Source: an uncultured Paracoccaceae bacterium (GTDB lineage: Bacteria > Pseudomonadota > Alphaproteobacteria > Rhodobacterales > Rhodobacteraceae). Taken from it: 38,817 bases of DNA. The position numbers were made by a program, and so were the translations under genes. Positions 27,750-34,732 of this stretch are shown piece by piece (position 1 is the stretch's first letter; each line of letters opens with the position of its first letter). The DNA is taken from NCBI GenBank assembly GCA_947494675.1, contig CANLVP010000004.1:1-38817 (forward strand), in the 5' to 3' direction. The notes under the pieces were generated by a model. It saw only the letters and a program-made list of their open reading frames with translations. It did not search any database and was not told the DNA's origin.

Positions 27750-29003
27750 ATGACAGACGCCGAAGAACCAGAAAAAGCGCCTGAAAACAACAAGGTACAG
27801 CGCCAAAAGCGCAAGCGTCAGGCCAAGAGAGCCAAGACCCCACAGCGCCCTGTTCCAGAGGCCTATGTGCCGCGCCCGCCCGCCAAACCGGCCCGCGCCA
27901 AGCCGCGGCACTGGTTCATGCTCTTTGCCTTCCTGTTCATGGTGGCCGCCCCCGTCTCTGTGGCGGGTTGGTATCTTTATACCCGTGCGGCTGATCAATA
28001 CGCCTCCACCCTTGGCTTTACCGTCCGGTCCGAGGACGTCTCAAGCGCGGTCGACATCCTGGGCGGTCTTGGCTCCACCCTTGGTGGCGGCGGCGGTGGC
28101 GACAGTGACATCCTGTATGAATTCATCCGCAGCCAGGAGCTGGTGCAAACCATCGACGACAAGCTCGACCTGCGCAGCCGCTTTAGCCGCCACGTGGAAC
28201 AGGACCCGGTGCTGGCCTTTGATCCCGACGGCACGATCGAGGATCTGACCAACTATTGGCGCCGTATGGTGCGGGTCAGCTATGACGCGGGCTCTGGCCT
28301 GATCGAACTGCGTGTGCTGGCCTTTGACCCCGCCGAGGCCAAACAGGTGGCAGAGACGATCTTTGAAGAAAGCTCTGTCATGATCAACGCGCTTTCGGCC
28401 ATCGCCCGGGCGGATGCGACGCGCTACGCGCAAGAGGATCTGGAGCTGTCGTTGGAACGGCTCAAAACCGCGCGGGAAAGCCTGACCTCCTTTCGTCTGG
28501 CCAACCAGATCGTTGACCCCAACGCTGATATCCAGACCCAGATCGGCTTGCTGGCGACCCTGCAGGAACAGCAGGCCACCGCCATCATCGAATATCAGCT
28601 GATCTCTGAATCCGCCTCCGAGGGCGACCCCCGCGTCGCACAGGCCCGTCGCCGGCTTGAGGTGATCGAGGCGCAGGTGGAAGAAGAGCGCAAGAAATTC
28701 GGTACCGGCGGCGTTGGCCCCGGCGGGCAGGAATACGCCACGATCATTTCCGAATTCGAACGTCTGACCGTGGACCGTGAATTTGCCGAAACCGCCTATG
28801 CCGCGACGCTCTCGGCCTTTGATGCCGCCCGCGCCGAGGCCAACCGCCAATCGCGCTATCTGGCGGCCTATATCCAGCCCACGCTGGCCGAACGGTCGGA
28901 GTTTCCGCAACGCGAGGTGCTGCTGGCGCTTGTGACGCTCTTTAGCTTTCTGACCTGGGCCATCATCAGCCTGATCTATTACGCCCTGCGGGACAGGCGC
29001 TAG
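27750..29003 (+). CDS. kpsE: Capsule polysaccharide export inner-membrane protein
   Basis: Protein of 417 residues of the KpsE/BexC/RkpR-like polysaccharide co-polymerase (PCP) class, which joins the inner-membrane ABC exporter to the outer-membrane channel. A positively charged N-terminal tail of about 50 residues precedes membrane segment 1 (WFMLFAFLFMVAAPVSVAGW). A long periplasmic part with predicted coiled coil follows (AQEDLELSLERLKTARESL; RRRLEVIEAQVEEERKKF), and membrane segment 2 is at the end (LLALVTLFSFLTWAIISLIY). The sequence TLGFTVRSEDVSSAVDILGG is typical of the family. It is 47 bases after the GT2 gene and 11 bases before kpsT, in one unit. Confidence 0.9.
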   Translation: MTDAEEPEKAPENNKVQRQKRKRQAKRAKTPQRPVPEAYVPRPPAKPARAKPRHWFMLFAFLFMVAAPVSVAGWYLYTRAADQYASTLGFTVRSEDVSSAVDILGGLGSTLGGGGGGDSDILYEFIRSQELVQTIDDKLDLRSRFSRHVEQDPVLAFDPDGTIEDLTNYWRRMVRVSYDAGSGLIELRVLAFDPAEAKQVAETIFEESSVMINALSAIARADATRYAQEDLELSLERLKTARESLTSFRLANQIVDPNADIQTQIGLLATLQEQQATAIIEYQLISESASEGDPRVAQARRRLEVIEAQVEEERKKFGTGGVGPGGQEYATIISEFERLTVDREFAETAYAATLSAFDAARAEANRQSRYLAAYIQPTLAERSEFPQREVLLALVTLFSFLTWAIISLIYYALRDRR

Positions 29004-29014
29004 GGGTCCCGGCG

Positions 29015-29683
29015 ATGATCCAGTTCCAAGGCGTGAACAAGTCCTTCTGGACCAAATCCGGCACCAAGGTCATTGCCGACGACCTCAACGTGACCTTTCC
29101 CACCGGCAAATCCGTGGGGCTGATGGGCCGCAATGGCGCAGGCAAATCCACCCTGATGCAGATGATCGGCGGGCGGATCAAACCCGACAGCGGCACCATC
29201 GAACGCACCGGCACGATCTCTTGGGCTGTGGGCTTTGCGGGCTCCTTCAACCGCGACATGACGGGCGCGCAGAACACCAAGTTCATCGCCCGCGTCTATG
29301 GCGTCGATACCGAAGATCTGATGGCCTATGTGCAGGACTTTGCCGAACTGGGGCATCACTTCCACGCCCCCGTCCGCAGCTATTCTGCGGGCATGAAGTC
29401 ACGGCTGGCTTTTGGCGTCTCCATCGGCATCCCCTTTGACACCTATCTGGTGGACGAGGTGACATCTGTCGGTGATGCCGCCTTTAAGCGCAAAAGCCGT
29501 CTGGCCTTTACCGACCGGATGAAAAACGCAAGCGCCGTGGTTGTCACCCACTCTACCCGGCAGCTGAAACTGCTCTGTGATGCGGCGGCAATTTTGGAAG
29601 ACGGCAAGCTGACCTATTACGAAGATGTCGAAGAGGCGGTTGCCCAACACCACGCCAATATGGGCTCTGACGAGGACGAATAG
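29015..29683 (+). CDS. kpsT: Capsular polysaccharide ABC transporter, ATP-binding protein
   Basis: ATPase of 222 residues that powers polysaccharide export with KpsM. Walker A is GRNGAGKST at residues 38-46, the signature SYSAGMKSR is at 122-130, Walker B is YLVDE at 144-148 with Asp147-Glu148, and the switch His is His179. The length is that of KpsT; the extra C-terminal sugar-binding domain of O-antigen Wzt proteins is absent. Last gene of the glf-GT2-kpsE-kpsT unit. Its permease KpsM is encoded some 14 kb away in another unit. A parS-like palindrome begins 11 bases after the stop. Confidence 0.93.
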   Translation: MIQFQGVNKSFWTKSGTKVIADDLNVTFPTGKSVGLMGRNGAGKSTLMQMIGGRIKPDSGTIERTGTISWAVGFAGSFNRDMTGAQNTKFIARVYGVDTEDLMAYVQDFAELGHHFHAPVRSYSAGMKSRLAFGVSIGIPFDTYLVDEVTSVGDAAFKRKSRLAFTDRMKNASAVVVTHSTRQLKLLCDAAAILEDGKLTYYEDVEEAVAQHHANMGSDEDE

Positions 29684-29693
29684 GGCAGGCAGG

Positions 29694-29721
29694 TGTTTCG
29701 CGCGCGAAACGTATTATGTCA
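29694..29721. promoter_or_regulatory. parS-like centromere site 1
   Basis: The perfect 16-base palindrome GTTTCGCGCGCGAAAC (29695-29710) resembles the general parS consensus (TGTTTCACGTGAAACA) in its arms. It is followed by GTATTATGTCA, and the whole 28-base unit is repeated with one base changed at 30753-30780. The two copies flank parB. Probable ParB binding site for plasmid partition; the exact consensus for this replicon type is inference. Confidence 0.75.
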
Positions 29722-29733
29722 CATATCTGGGGC

Positions 29734-29750
29734 GAAATAGACTCTATTTC
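29734..29750. terminator. Hairpin over the parB stop, possible two-way terminator
   Basis: GAAATAG (29734-29740) and CTATTTC (29744-29750) form a perfect 7-bp stem with a 3-base loop that includes the parB stop codon. On the plus strand, AGGGCTTTTA follows, which could help stop the kpsT transcript. On the minus strand there is no T-run. Confidence 0.4.
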
Positions 29751-30736
29751 AGGGCTTTTAGAGTCTGAATAAGCTTTGCCACGAACATCGGATCCTGCAT
29801 TTTGGCCCCGGTCAGCTCAACCTTGCCACTGGCGCGTTGCACCATCGTGATACCCGGTGCGACCTCAAGCTTGTCACTGGCAGACGCCCCCGTCTTGGCG
29901 CCCGCCGCAGGGCCGCGCAGGCAGCGCGTCAGCACGGCGACCTCCTCGGCCGCCGTGGCAGGGGGCGTGGCCATCAGGGCATCGCGCACCCGCGCATCAA
30001 AGCTGGGGTCGGACCCCAACTGCTTGACCAGCGCCAGCCCCAACTTTTCGCTGATCGCCGTGGGAAAGCGCAGGACCTCATCCAACGCCCGCACCAACCC
30101 GACAAAGCTGCCGATCTTGGACCGCCGTGCGCGCGGTACATGGGCAAAGAGCGCCGACAGCGCCAGCGCATCCGTGCGGTAGACCCCTGCATCCTTGGCA
30201 CGCGCCACGATCCGGCCGCGCTCATAGAACGACAGGTCCACGCGCACCTCGTTTTCCTCGACCATGGCCAGATAGGCCTCTGCCGCCTCTTGCGGTGGGC
30301 GGATCACGGATAAAACAGTGTCTATTGCAGGGTTTTCCGCTGCAATCTGGCACAGGGCCGTATAGCGCCGAAAGCCAGAGATCAGGCCATAACGCCCCCC
30401 ACCCAGATCGCTGACCTCAATCGGGGTCTGCTGGCCACGGGCCGTGAGGCTGGCCACCAAGGCGGCCATCTCCTCGTCATCCATGACCACCCGGTCCCGC
30501 ACCAGAAACTGCGGGTCAATCGCCGTCAGTGGAACCCGCTGGATCAACCGCCCTTCGGTGCGCGCCGCAGACAGTTCCGCGGCCACCTCGGTCAGGGCGG
30601 CACTGGCGGCGGCATCATGGGCCACATCCGCAATCGGGGGCCGGGTCGACAGGGCAGGGCGGGCCAGCGCTGATTTCACCTCTGGCGCAGGTGCCGCGTC
30701 GATCCGCGCCGGGGTCAGGCGTTTGCGTTTTGCCAT
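29744..30736 (-). CDS. parB: Plasmid partition protein ParB
   Basis: DNA-binding partition protein of 330 residues that loads on parS sites and works with ParA to segregate the plasmid. The N-terminal ParB/Spo0J nuclease-like domain shows VPLTAIDPQFLVRDR, GQQTPIEV and GFRRYTAL (equivalent to the GERRxRA box), with the VEENEVRVDLSFYERGRI segment after it. The C-terminal part is alpha-helical, and a central helix-turn-helix is plausible near RTDALALSALFAHVPRARRS. An AAAGG site lies upstream of the ATG. The gene follows parA by 54 bases, and that gap holds parS-like site 2; site 1 lies just past the 3' end. Confidence 0.9.
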   Translation of the reverse strand: MAKRKRLTPARIDAAPAPEVKSALARPALSTRPPIADVAHDAAASAALTEVAAELSAARTEGRLIQRVPLTAIDPQFLVRDRVVMDDEEMAALVASLTARGQQTPIEVSDLGGGRYGLISGFRRYTALCQIAAENPAIDTVLSVIRPPQEAAEAYLAMVEENEVRVDLSFYERGRIVARAKDAGVYRTDALALSALFAHVPRARRSKIGSFVGLVRALDEVLRFPTAISEKLGLALVKQLGSDPSFDARVRDALMATPPATAAEEVAVLTRCLRGPAAGAKTGASASDKLEVAPGITMVQRASGKVELTGAKMQDPMFVAKLIQTLKALK

Positions 30737-30752
30737 ATCGTCAGCCTTTCGC

Positions 30753-30780
30753 TGTTTCGCGTGCGAAACGTATTATGTCA
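30753..30780. promoter_or_regulatory. parS-like centromere site 2
   Basis: A copy of the unit at 29694-29721 with one change (central GCGT instead of GCGC, so the palindrome arms GTTTCGC and GCGAAAC flank a GT centre), again followed by GTATTATGTCA. It lies between parA and parB, where ParB binding could also repress parB or the operon. Confidence 0.75.
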
Positions 30781-30790
30781 TCTTGAAAGC

Positions 30791-32194
30791 TCATTCGGCG
30801 GCCTGCTCTGCGGCCAAATCGTCAGCTATCTCTGACCCCGCAAGCTCATCACGCCTCCAGGTGCCCACCAGTAACGCTTTGAACGCCGCATAGGTTGCAT
30901 CAAAAGTTTCGCGGCCCCGGGCATAGGTCTCACGGTTGAAATCGCGGTAGTCCGCCTCGTAGATGCCCTGCACCTGTTCGCCCGCCTGTCCGATCAGCGC
31001 GGTGAAATCCTGTCGGTGGGGGGACAGCGTCTTGCCCAGATAGGCCTGCATCAGGGCTGCAAGCTCTGCCTGTTGCGATCCATCATAGCGGGTGACCACC
31101 GCACGCACCGCATCCCATGAAAACGCCATCTCGGGCCGTCCCAAGGCACGGGCGGCCAGATTTTCACCGTCCTCAATCGAGGAAAACGTGGTGTGCAACA
31201 TGTCAAAGAACCGGCCCGTGCTATCGAACTCAAGGAAAGACGCACCCACAGGCACCAGCAGGATATCCGCTGCCGCCAGACCATTGATTGTCAGATACCC
31301 AAGGGCAGGGGGGGTATCGATGAAAACCACATCGTAGTCGTCCAGCACCCCGTCCGCGGTGAGCACATCCGTCAGCGCATCCCACAGTTTCCAGCCGCGC
31401 CCCTGCATCCGCCAGACCGGCACCTGAAACTCGGCCCAATAGAGGTTCAGCTGCGCACCGATCAGATCAATATTGGGCCAATGGGTGCCCTGGATCAGGT
31501 CGGCGGATGTGACCTTCAGCGCCTCATCCAGCGTCTCATCAAGGGGAATGGGGGCATCGCCACGGTCAATCCGTCGCTGATTATCGGACCGCAGATGGGT
31601 CGCGTAATGCCGCGCCAGCAGTGGGAATACCGTTTGCCATTCATCCGCGACCTTGCCGCCAAAGATCGAGGTCATGGAGGCCTGGCTATCCAGATCGATC
31701 ACCAGCACCTTGTAGCCATCAAGGGCCGCTGACATCGCCAGATGCGCTGCCGTCGAGGTCTTGCCGACACCGCCCTTGAAGTTGGCGACCGCGACCATCT
31801 TGGCGGGCAGCCCCTTGGGCCGGTAGGGCAGGTAGTCCTTGGCCTTGGATCCTTGGGCGGCAAAGAACGCCCGCAGCCGCTGCACCTCGTCCAGTGTGAA
31901 CCACTTGGCGCCACCTTCTGTCTCGGTGGTGCCTTGCGGCAAGTCGGGGTTCTGTTTCAGCACGCGCCGGAAATGCGCCTGTGCCACAGGGATCAGATAG
32001 CGGGTGATTTCCCAGGTGGAAAACCCTCGCAGCTTTCGGCTGCCATCCTCGGCCAGACCACGACCTGCAAGGTCATCACGCCCCGCCTCGCAAGCGCGCG
32101 CAATCTGTGCAAAATCATCCGAAGACGTGGGCCCATCCAATCCCGCCAAAGCGGCATCAGGGCTGATCTGGGCATAGGGTGGCAGGCTGCTCAT
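30791..32194 (-). CDS. parA: Plasmid partition ATPase ParA
   Basis: Partition ATPase of 467 residues. The N-terminal 120 residues carry a DNA-binding helix-turn-helix region (RGFSTWEITRYLIPVAQAHF), as in type Ia ParA proteins that also repress their own operon. The deviant Walker A motif is KGGVGKTST at about 130-138, followed by VLVIDLDSQASMTS and DYDVVFIDTPPALGYLT. I chose ATG 32194, which has GGAGG six bases upstream; a frame open to 32245 has no such site. It is divergent from the origin and repA, and is followed by parB. ParA-ADP/ATP binding to the upstream inverted repeats (GGAAAT/ATTTCC at 32281-32308) is possible but untested. Confidence 0.92.
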   Translation of the reverse strand: MSSLPPYAQISPDAALAGLDGPTSSDDFAQIARACEAGRDDLAGRGLAEDGSRKLRGFSTWEITRYLIPVAQAHFRRVLKQNPDLPQGTTETEGGAKWFTLDEVQRLRAFFAAQGSKAKDYLPYRPKGLPAKMVAVANFKGGVGKTSTAAHLAMSAALDGYKVLVIDLDSQASMTSIFGGKVADEWQTVFPLLARHYATHLRSDNQRRIDRGDAPIPLDETLDEALKVTSADLIQGTHWPNIDLIGAQLNLYWAEFQVPVWRMQGRGWKLWDALTDVLTADGVLDDYDVVFIDTPPALGYLTINGLAAADILLVPVGASFLEFDSTGRFFDMLHTTFSSIEDGENLAARALGRPEMAFSWDAVRAVVTRYDGSQQAELAALMQAYLGKTLSPHRQDFTALIGQAGEQVQGIYEADYRDFNRETYARGRETFDATYAAFKALLVGTWRRDELAGSEIADDLAAEQAAE

Positions 32195-32433
32195 ACCGCC
32201 TCCATGTGTTGTGTTTTCGGCAAGATACCACAAAACACCGCACATGGAAGCAAAGGTTGAACATCGCCCGTCTTTTCTCAGGAAATCCAGTGCTTTCCAG
32301 CCATTTCCATCCGCTTGAAAGGGGGGATAAGAAAAAAAGAGCTGTTAGATTCTGTTAGTTGATCGTTACGCATGTGCGCGTTTTCCGCAAGTCTTTGGAA
32401 TCCCTTTGTGAAAGCCGTCACCGAAACACCAAT

Positions 32434-32499
32434 GCGACTCTGAAACCCCGATCAGGCGATTCTGATCCGCCGTTGTGGCGACTCTGATCCCCCGTTGCC
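32434..32499 (+). repeat. Three 22-base iterons
   Basis: Repeats start at 32434, 32456 and 32478, an exact 22-base period. Each begins GCGAYTCTGA and continues with AACCCCG or TCCSCCG. A fourth related copy sharing TGAAACCCCGA lies at 32532-32553, and a degenerate one may lie just before 32434. They are the expected RepA binding sites for initiation and copy-number control. Confidence 0.8.
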
Positions 32500-32515
32500 G
32501 CAGTGGACAGGCCCC

Positions 32516-32524
32516 TGTGGATAA
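32516..32524 (-). promoter_or_regulatory. DnaA box
   Basis: TGTGGATAA on the plus strand is TTATCCACA on the minus strand, an exact match to the strong DnaA box consensus. Its place between the iterons and repA supports host DnaA taking part in opening this origin. Confidence 0.8.
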
Positions 32525-32582
32525 CTTTAGGGTGTCACTGAAACCCCGAAGAGAAAACAGGGGTGATTCCAAAGGGCAGCCT

Positions 32583-33563
32583 ATGACCACCGCACCGGCC
32601 ATGCGTGATTTTTTCGTCTGCGACATCTTTGATGCCGCCCCAAAAGGCGATCTTGGATCGATGGAGCATCCGTTCTTTTCGCTCTCGACCCGGCCTGATC
32701 GCACCATCCGCCAGTATCACCACAAGGGCACCGATATCACCGTGACACCTTCCGTCCGGGGCCGTGCGACGATCCATGACAAGGATATCCTGATCTATTG
32801 CATCAGCCAGTTGATGGCGGCCCTGAACGCAGGCCGGGCGATCAGCCGTCACCTGACGCTCACCGCCCATGATCTGCTCGTTGCCACCCGCCGCGACACG
32901 GGCGGCGACAGCTACACCCGGCTGCGCGAAGGCTTTGAGCGGCTGGCAGGCACCCGCATCACCACCAACCTTGTCACCGGGGATCTGGAAACCACCACCG
33001 GCTTTGGCCTGATCGAAAGCTGGGAGATCGTGCGCAAGACCCGTGGTGGCCGCATGGTCAGTGTGCGGGTGACGCTGTCGGATTGGCTTTTTCGCGCGGT
33101 GCAGGCGAAATCGGTGCTGACGCTCAGCCGCGATTATTTCACCCTGCGCAAACCGCTGGAACGGCGGGTCTATGAGCTGGCGCGCAAGCACTGCGGTAAT
33201 CAGCGGGAATGGCGGGTCTCTATTGCGACCCTGCACACCAAGGCGGGCTCGGATGCGCCGGTGCGCGTGTTCCGCGCCGCCATCCGCCGGATGATCACCG
33301 CCGATACGCTGCCCGATTATGAACTCATGGAAGAAGAGGGCGATATCATCCGCGTCACCCGCCGCCGTCTGGTCGAAGACACCCCCGGCCTGCCGCCCTT
33401 TGACGCCGCGACGCTGGAACAGGCCCGCACCATGGCGCCGGGCTGGGATATCTACGCGCTCGAGGCGGAGTGGCGCGCCTTCTGGGTCGCCTCGGGCCGT
33501 CAGACCCTGCGCAGCCCAGGTGCTGCGTTTCTGGGCTGGCTGAGAGGTCGCATCACCCGCTGA
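32583..33563 (+). CDS. repA: Plasmid replication initiator RepA (RPA family)
   Basis: Replication initiator of 326 residues, resembling the RPA family found on roseobacter RepA-type plasmids. Family marks are FFVCDIFDAAPKGDLGSMEH and PFFSL at the start, TVTPSVRGRATIHDKDILIY, HDLLVATRRDTGG, TRTRGGRM-like stretches and the RVYELARKHCGNQ segment in a winged-helix region. I chose ATG 32583 (AAAGGG upstream); the frame is open back to 32475, but that would put the iterons inside the gene. It sits directly after the iterons and DnaA box and is divergent from parA. The stop is four bases from the stop of the convergent DUF2793 gene. The gene should decide the incompatibility group. Confidence 0.9.
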   Translation: MTTAPAMRDFFVCDIFDAAPKGDLGSMEHPFFSLSTRPDRTIRQYHHKGTDITVTPSVRGRATIHDKDILIYCISQLMAALNAGRAISRHLTLTAHDLLVATRRDTGGDSYTRLREGFERLAGTRITTNLVTGDLETTTGFGLIESWEIVRKTRGGRMVSVRVTLSDWLFRAVQAKSVLTLSRDYFTLRKPLERRVYELARKHCGNQREWRVSIATLHTKAGSDAPVRVFRAAIRRMITADTLPDYELMEEEGDIIRVTRRRLVEDTPGLPPFDAATLEQARTMAPGWDIYALEAEWRAFWVASGRQTLRSPGAAFLGWLRGRITR

Positions 33564-33567
33564 TGCG

Positions 33568-34563
33568 TTAGCGCCCCGGCAAGCCGCCCAAGAAGGTCAC
33601 GTTATAGGTCAGCGTCTCGGTGGTCCGGTTCAGGAACTGCAAGCTTCCTGTCATGGCCGCAATACCGCTCAACCCGGCGGTGCCATCACCGCCCGTCAGC
33701 ACCGCATTGCCCAGGTTTTCCAGACTGCCGCCCTTGCCGATCATCACCAGACCGGCCGAGGTGCCGGTATCATAGATAAAGAACCCCCCATGGGCGGCCA
33801 ACGGGTGACCCGACGGAACCGGGCGGAACACGGTCAGCAACACGCCGCCCGATTGGCAGGGGGTCGGCACGGTCACCACCGTATCAGGGGCGACATCCAC
33901 CGCACCGCCGGTCAGTGCTACGGCTGTGGTCATGCCGGTGGTCGCATCGACCCGCAAACCTTCGGTGAAACTTGCGCCATCGGCCGACACTTTGACGCTG
34001 AAATCATCATTGCCCGCCAACCCCATCTCGGCCCGGCCTGAAAACCCGGTCTGATAAAGCAGGCTGGCGGTGTCCCCCGCCGCGGCCTTGTTGATCTTGA
34101 GCTGGTGGCCCGTGCCCGCATTGTTCAAAAGCGTGGCATCCGCTGCGACCGTCAGCTTATTGGTGGCGTCGTAACTGGCCCCCACGCCGACCCCATCAAG
34201 ATTGTTCAGATCGGGGTCGGCGGCAGGCAAACTGACCCATGATCCCCCGGTATAGACCCTGATTTCGCCCTCGGCTTCCCCCCAGGCGCGCCAGCCTTCC
34301 TTGGGCAGCACATAAAGCCAGCCACCCCCGCGCCAGCTTGCGATCTCATCCGTGCGCCCGGCCCAGACACCATTGGCAGCGGCACCCACCACCCAGGATT
34401 GCCCTTCTGCGGCATTGCCGGGCGGCGTGGCGGTTACAAAATCCTGCACCACCAGCTGCACCAGCAGGTCCAGCTGTTCGACCGCTTCGTTATGGGTCAC
34501 GTGTTTTTGCGCCTGACCGGCCTGAATATAGGGCAGGGTCAAGCTGGGCGAGGATTGGGACAT
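33568..34563 (-). CDS. DUF2793 domain protein (phage/gene-transfer-agent-like)
   Basis: Protein of 331 residues. The N-terminal 110 residues match DUF2793 by eye: LTLPYIQAGQAQKHVTHNEA, then a W-rich beta region (GQSWVVGAAANGVWAG, GGWLYVLPKEGWRAW). DUF2793 proteins are, as I recall, common in phage-like and gene-transfer-agent clusters of Rhodobacterales, where some act as spike or fibre parts. The rest is beta-rich, Gly/Thr-rich and fibre-like, ending in LTYNVTFLGGLPGR. There is no signal peptide and no other phage gene nearby, so it may be a stray structural gene or may have been put to another use. Its 3' end is four bases from the convergent repA end. Function unknown. Confidence 0.75.
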   Translation of the reverse strand: MSQSSPSLTLPYIQAGQAQKHVTHNEAVEQLDLLVQLVVQDFVTATPPGNAAEGQSWVVGAAANGVWAGRTDEIASWRGGGWLYVLPKEGWRAWGEAEGEIRVYTGGSWVSLPAADPDLNNLDGVGVGASYDATNKLTVAADATLLNNAGTGHQLKINKAAAGDTASLLYQTGFSGRAEMGLAGNDDFSVKVSADGASFTEGLRVDATTGMTTAVALTGGAVDVAPDTVVTVPTPCQSGGVLLTVFRPVPSGHPLAAHGGFFIYDTGTSAGLVMIGKGGSLENLGNAVLTGGDGTAGLSGIAAMTGSLQFLNRTTETLTYNVTFLGGLPGR

Positions 34564-34732
34564 GGCAGGGCTACCTATGTGAACGCGTTGGCGGGCAGTA
34601 TCCGCGCCAAGCGGTGAACGCCCCGTTGCCCCACCGCACGGTGCGTTGCAGCGGCCCGAACGGTGAAAAATCGCGCAACAATCGCCATGATTTGGTCAGA
34701 TTGTTTCAATAGGTTCCAAGCTAAGGCATGCT
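34564..34732. promoter_or_regulatory. Divergent region between the DUF2793 gene and the FkbH-like gene
   Basis: These 169 bases lie between two divergent starts. They include an AT-richer part (about 34667-34715) before the FkbH-like gene and the AAGG ribosome binding site for ATG 34733. No clear promoter hexamers were identified. Confidence 0.3.

Larger units (their letters stand above)
32195..32582. other. Plasmid replication origin region (oriV) between parA and repA
   Basis: This 388-base gene-free stretch holds, from left to right, the parA ribosome binding site and leader, an inverted repeat GGAAAT (32281-32286)/ATTTCC (32303-32308), an A-rich low-melting stretch (about 32322-32370) with a doubled CTGTTAG, three 22-base iterons (32434-32499), a perfect DnaA box (32516-32524), and a further iteron-like copy (32532-32553) close to the repA start. 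This combination next to an initiator gene is the standard make-up of an iteron-type origin. Confidence 0.85.

Noticed and set aside
32475-32582. Earlier start for repA at 32475
   Set aside because: It would place an iteron and the DnaA box inside the gene and add 36 residues unlike the RPA family; ATG 32583 has a purine-rich site upstream.
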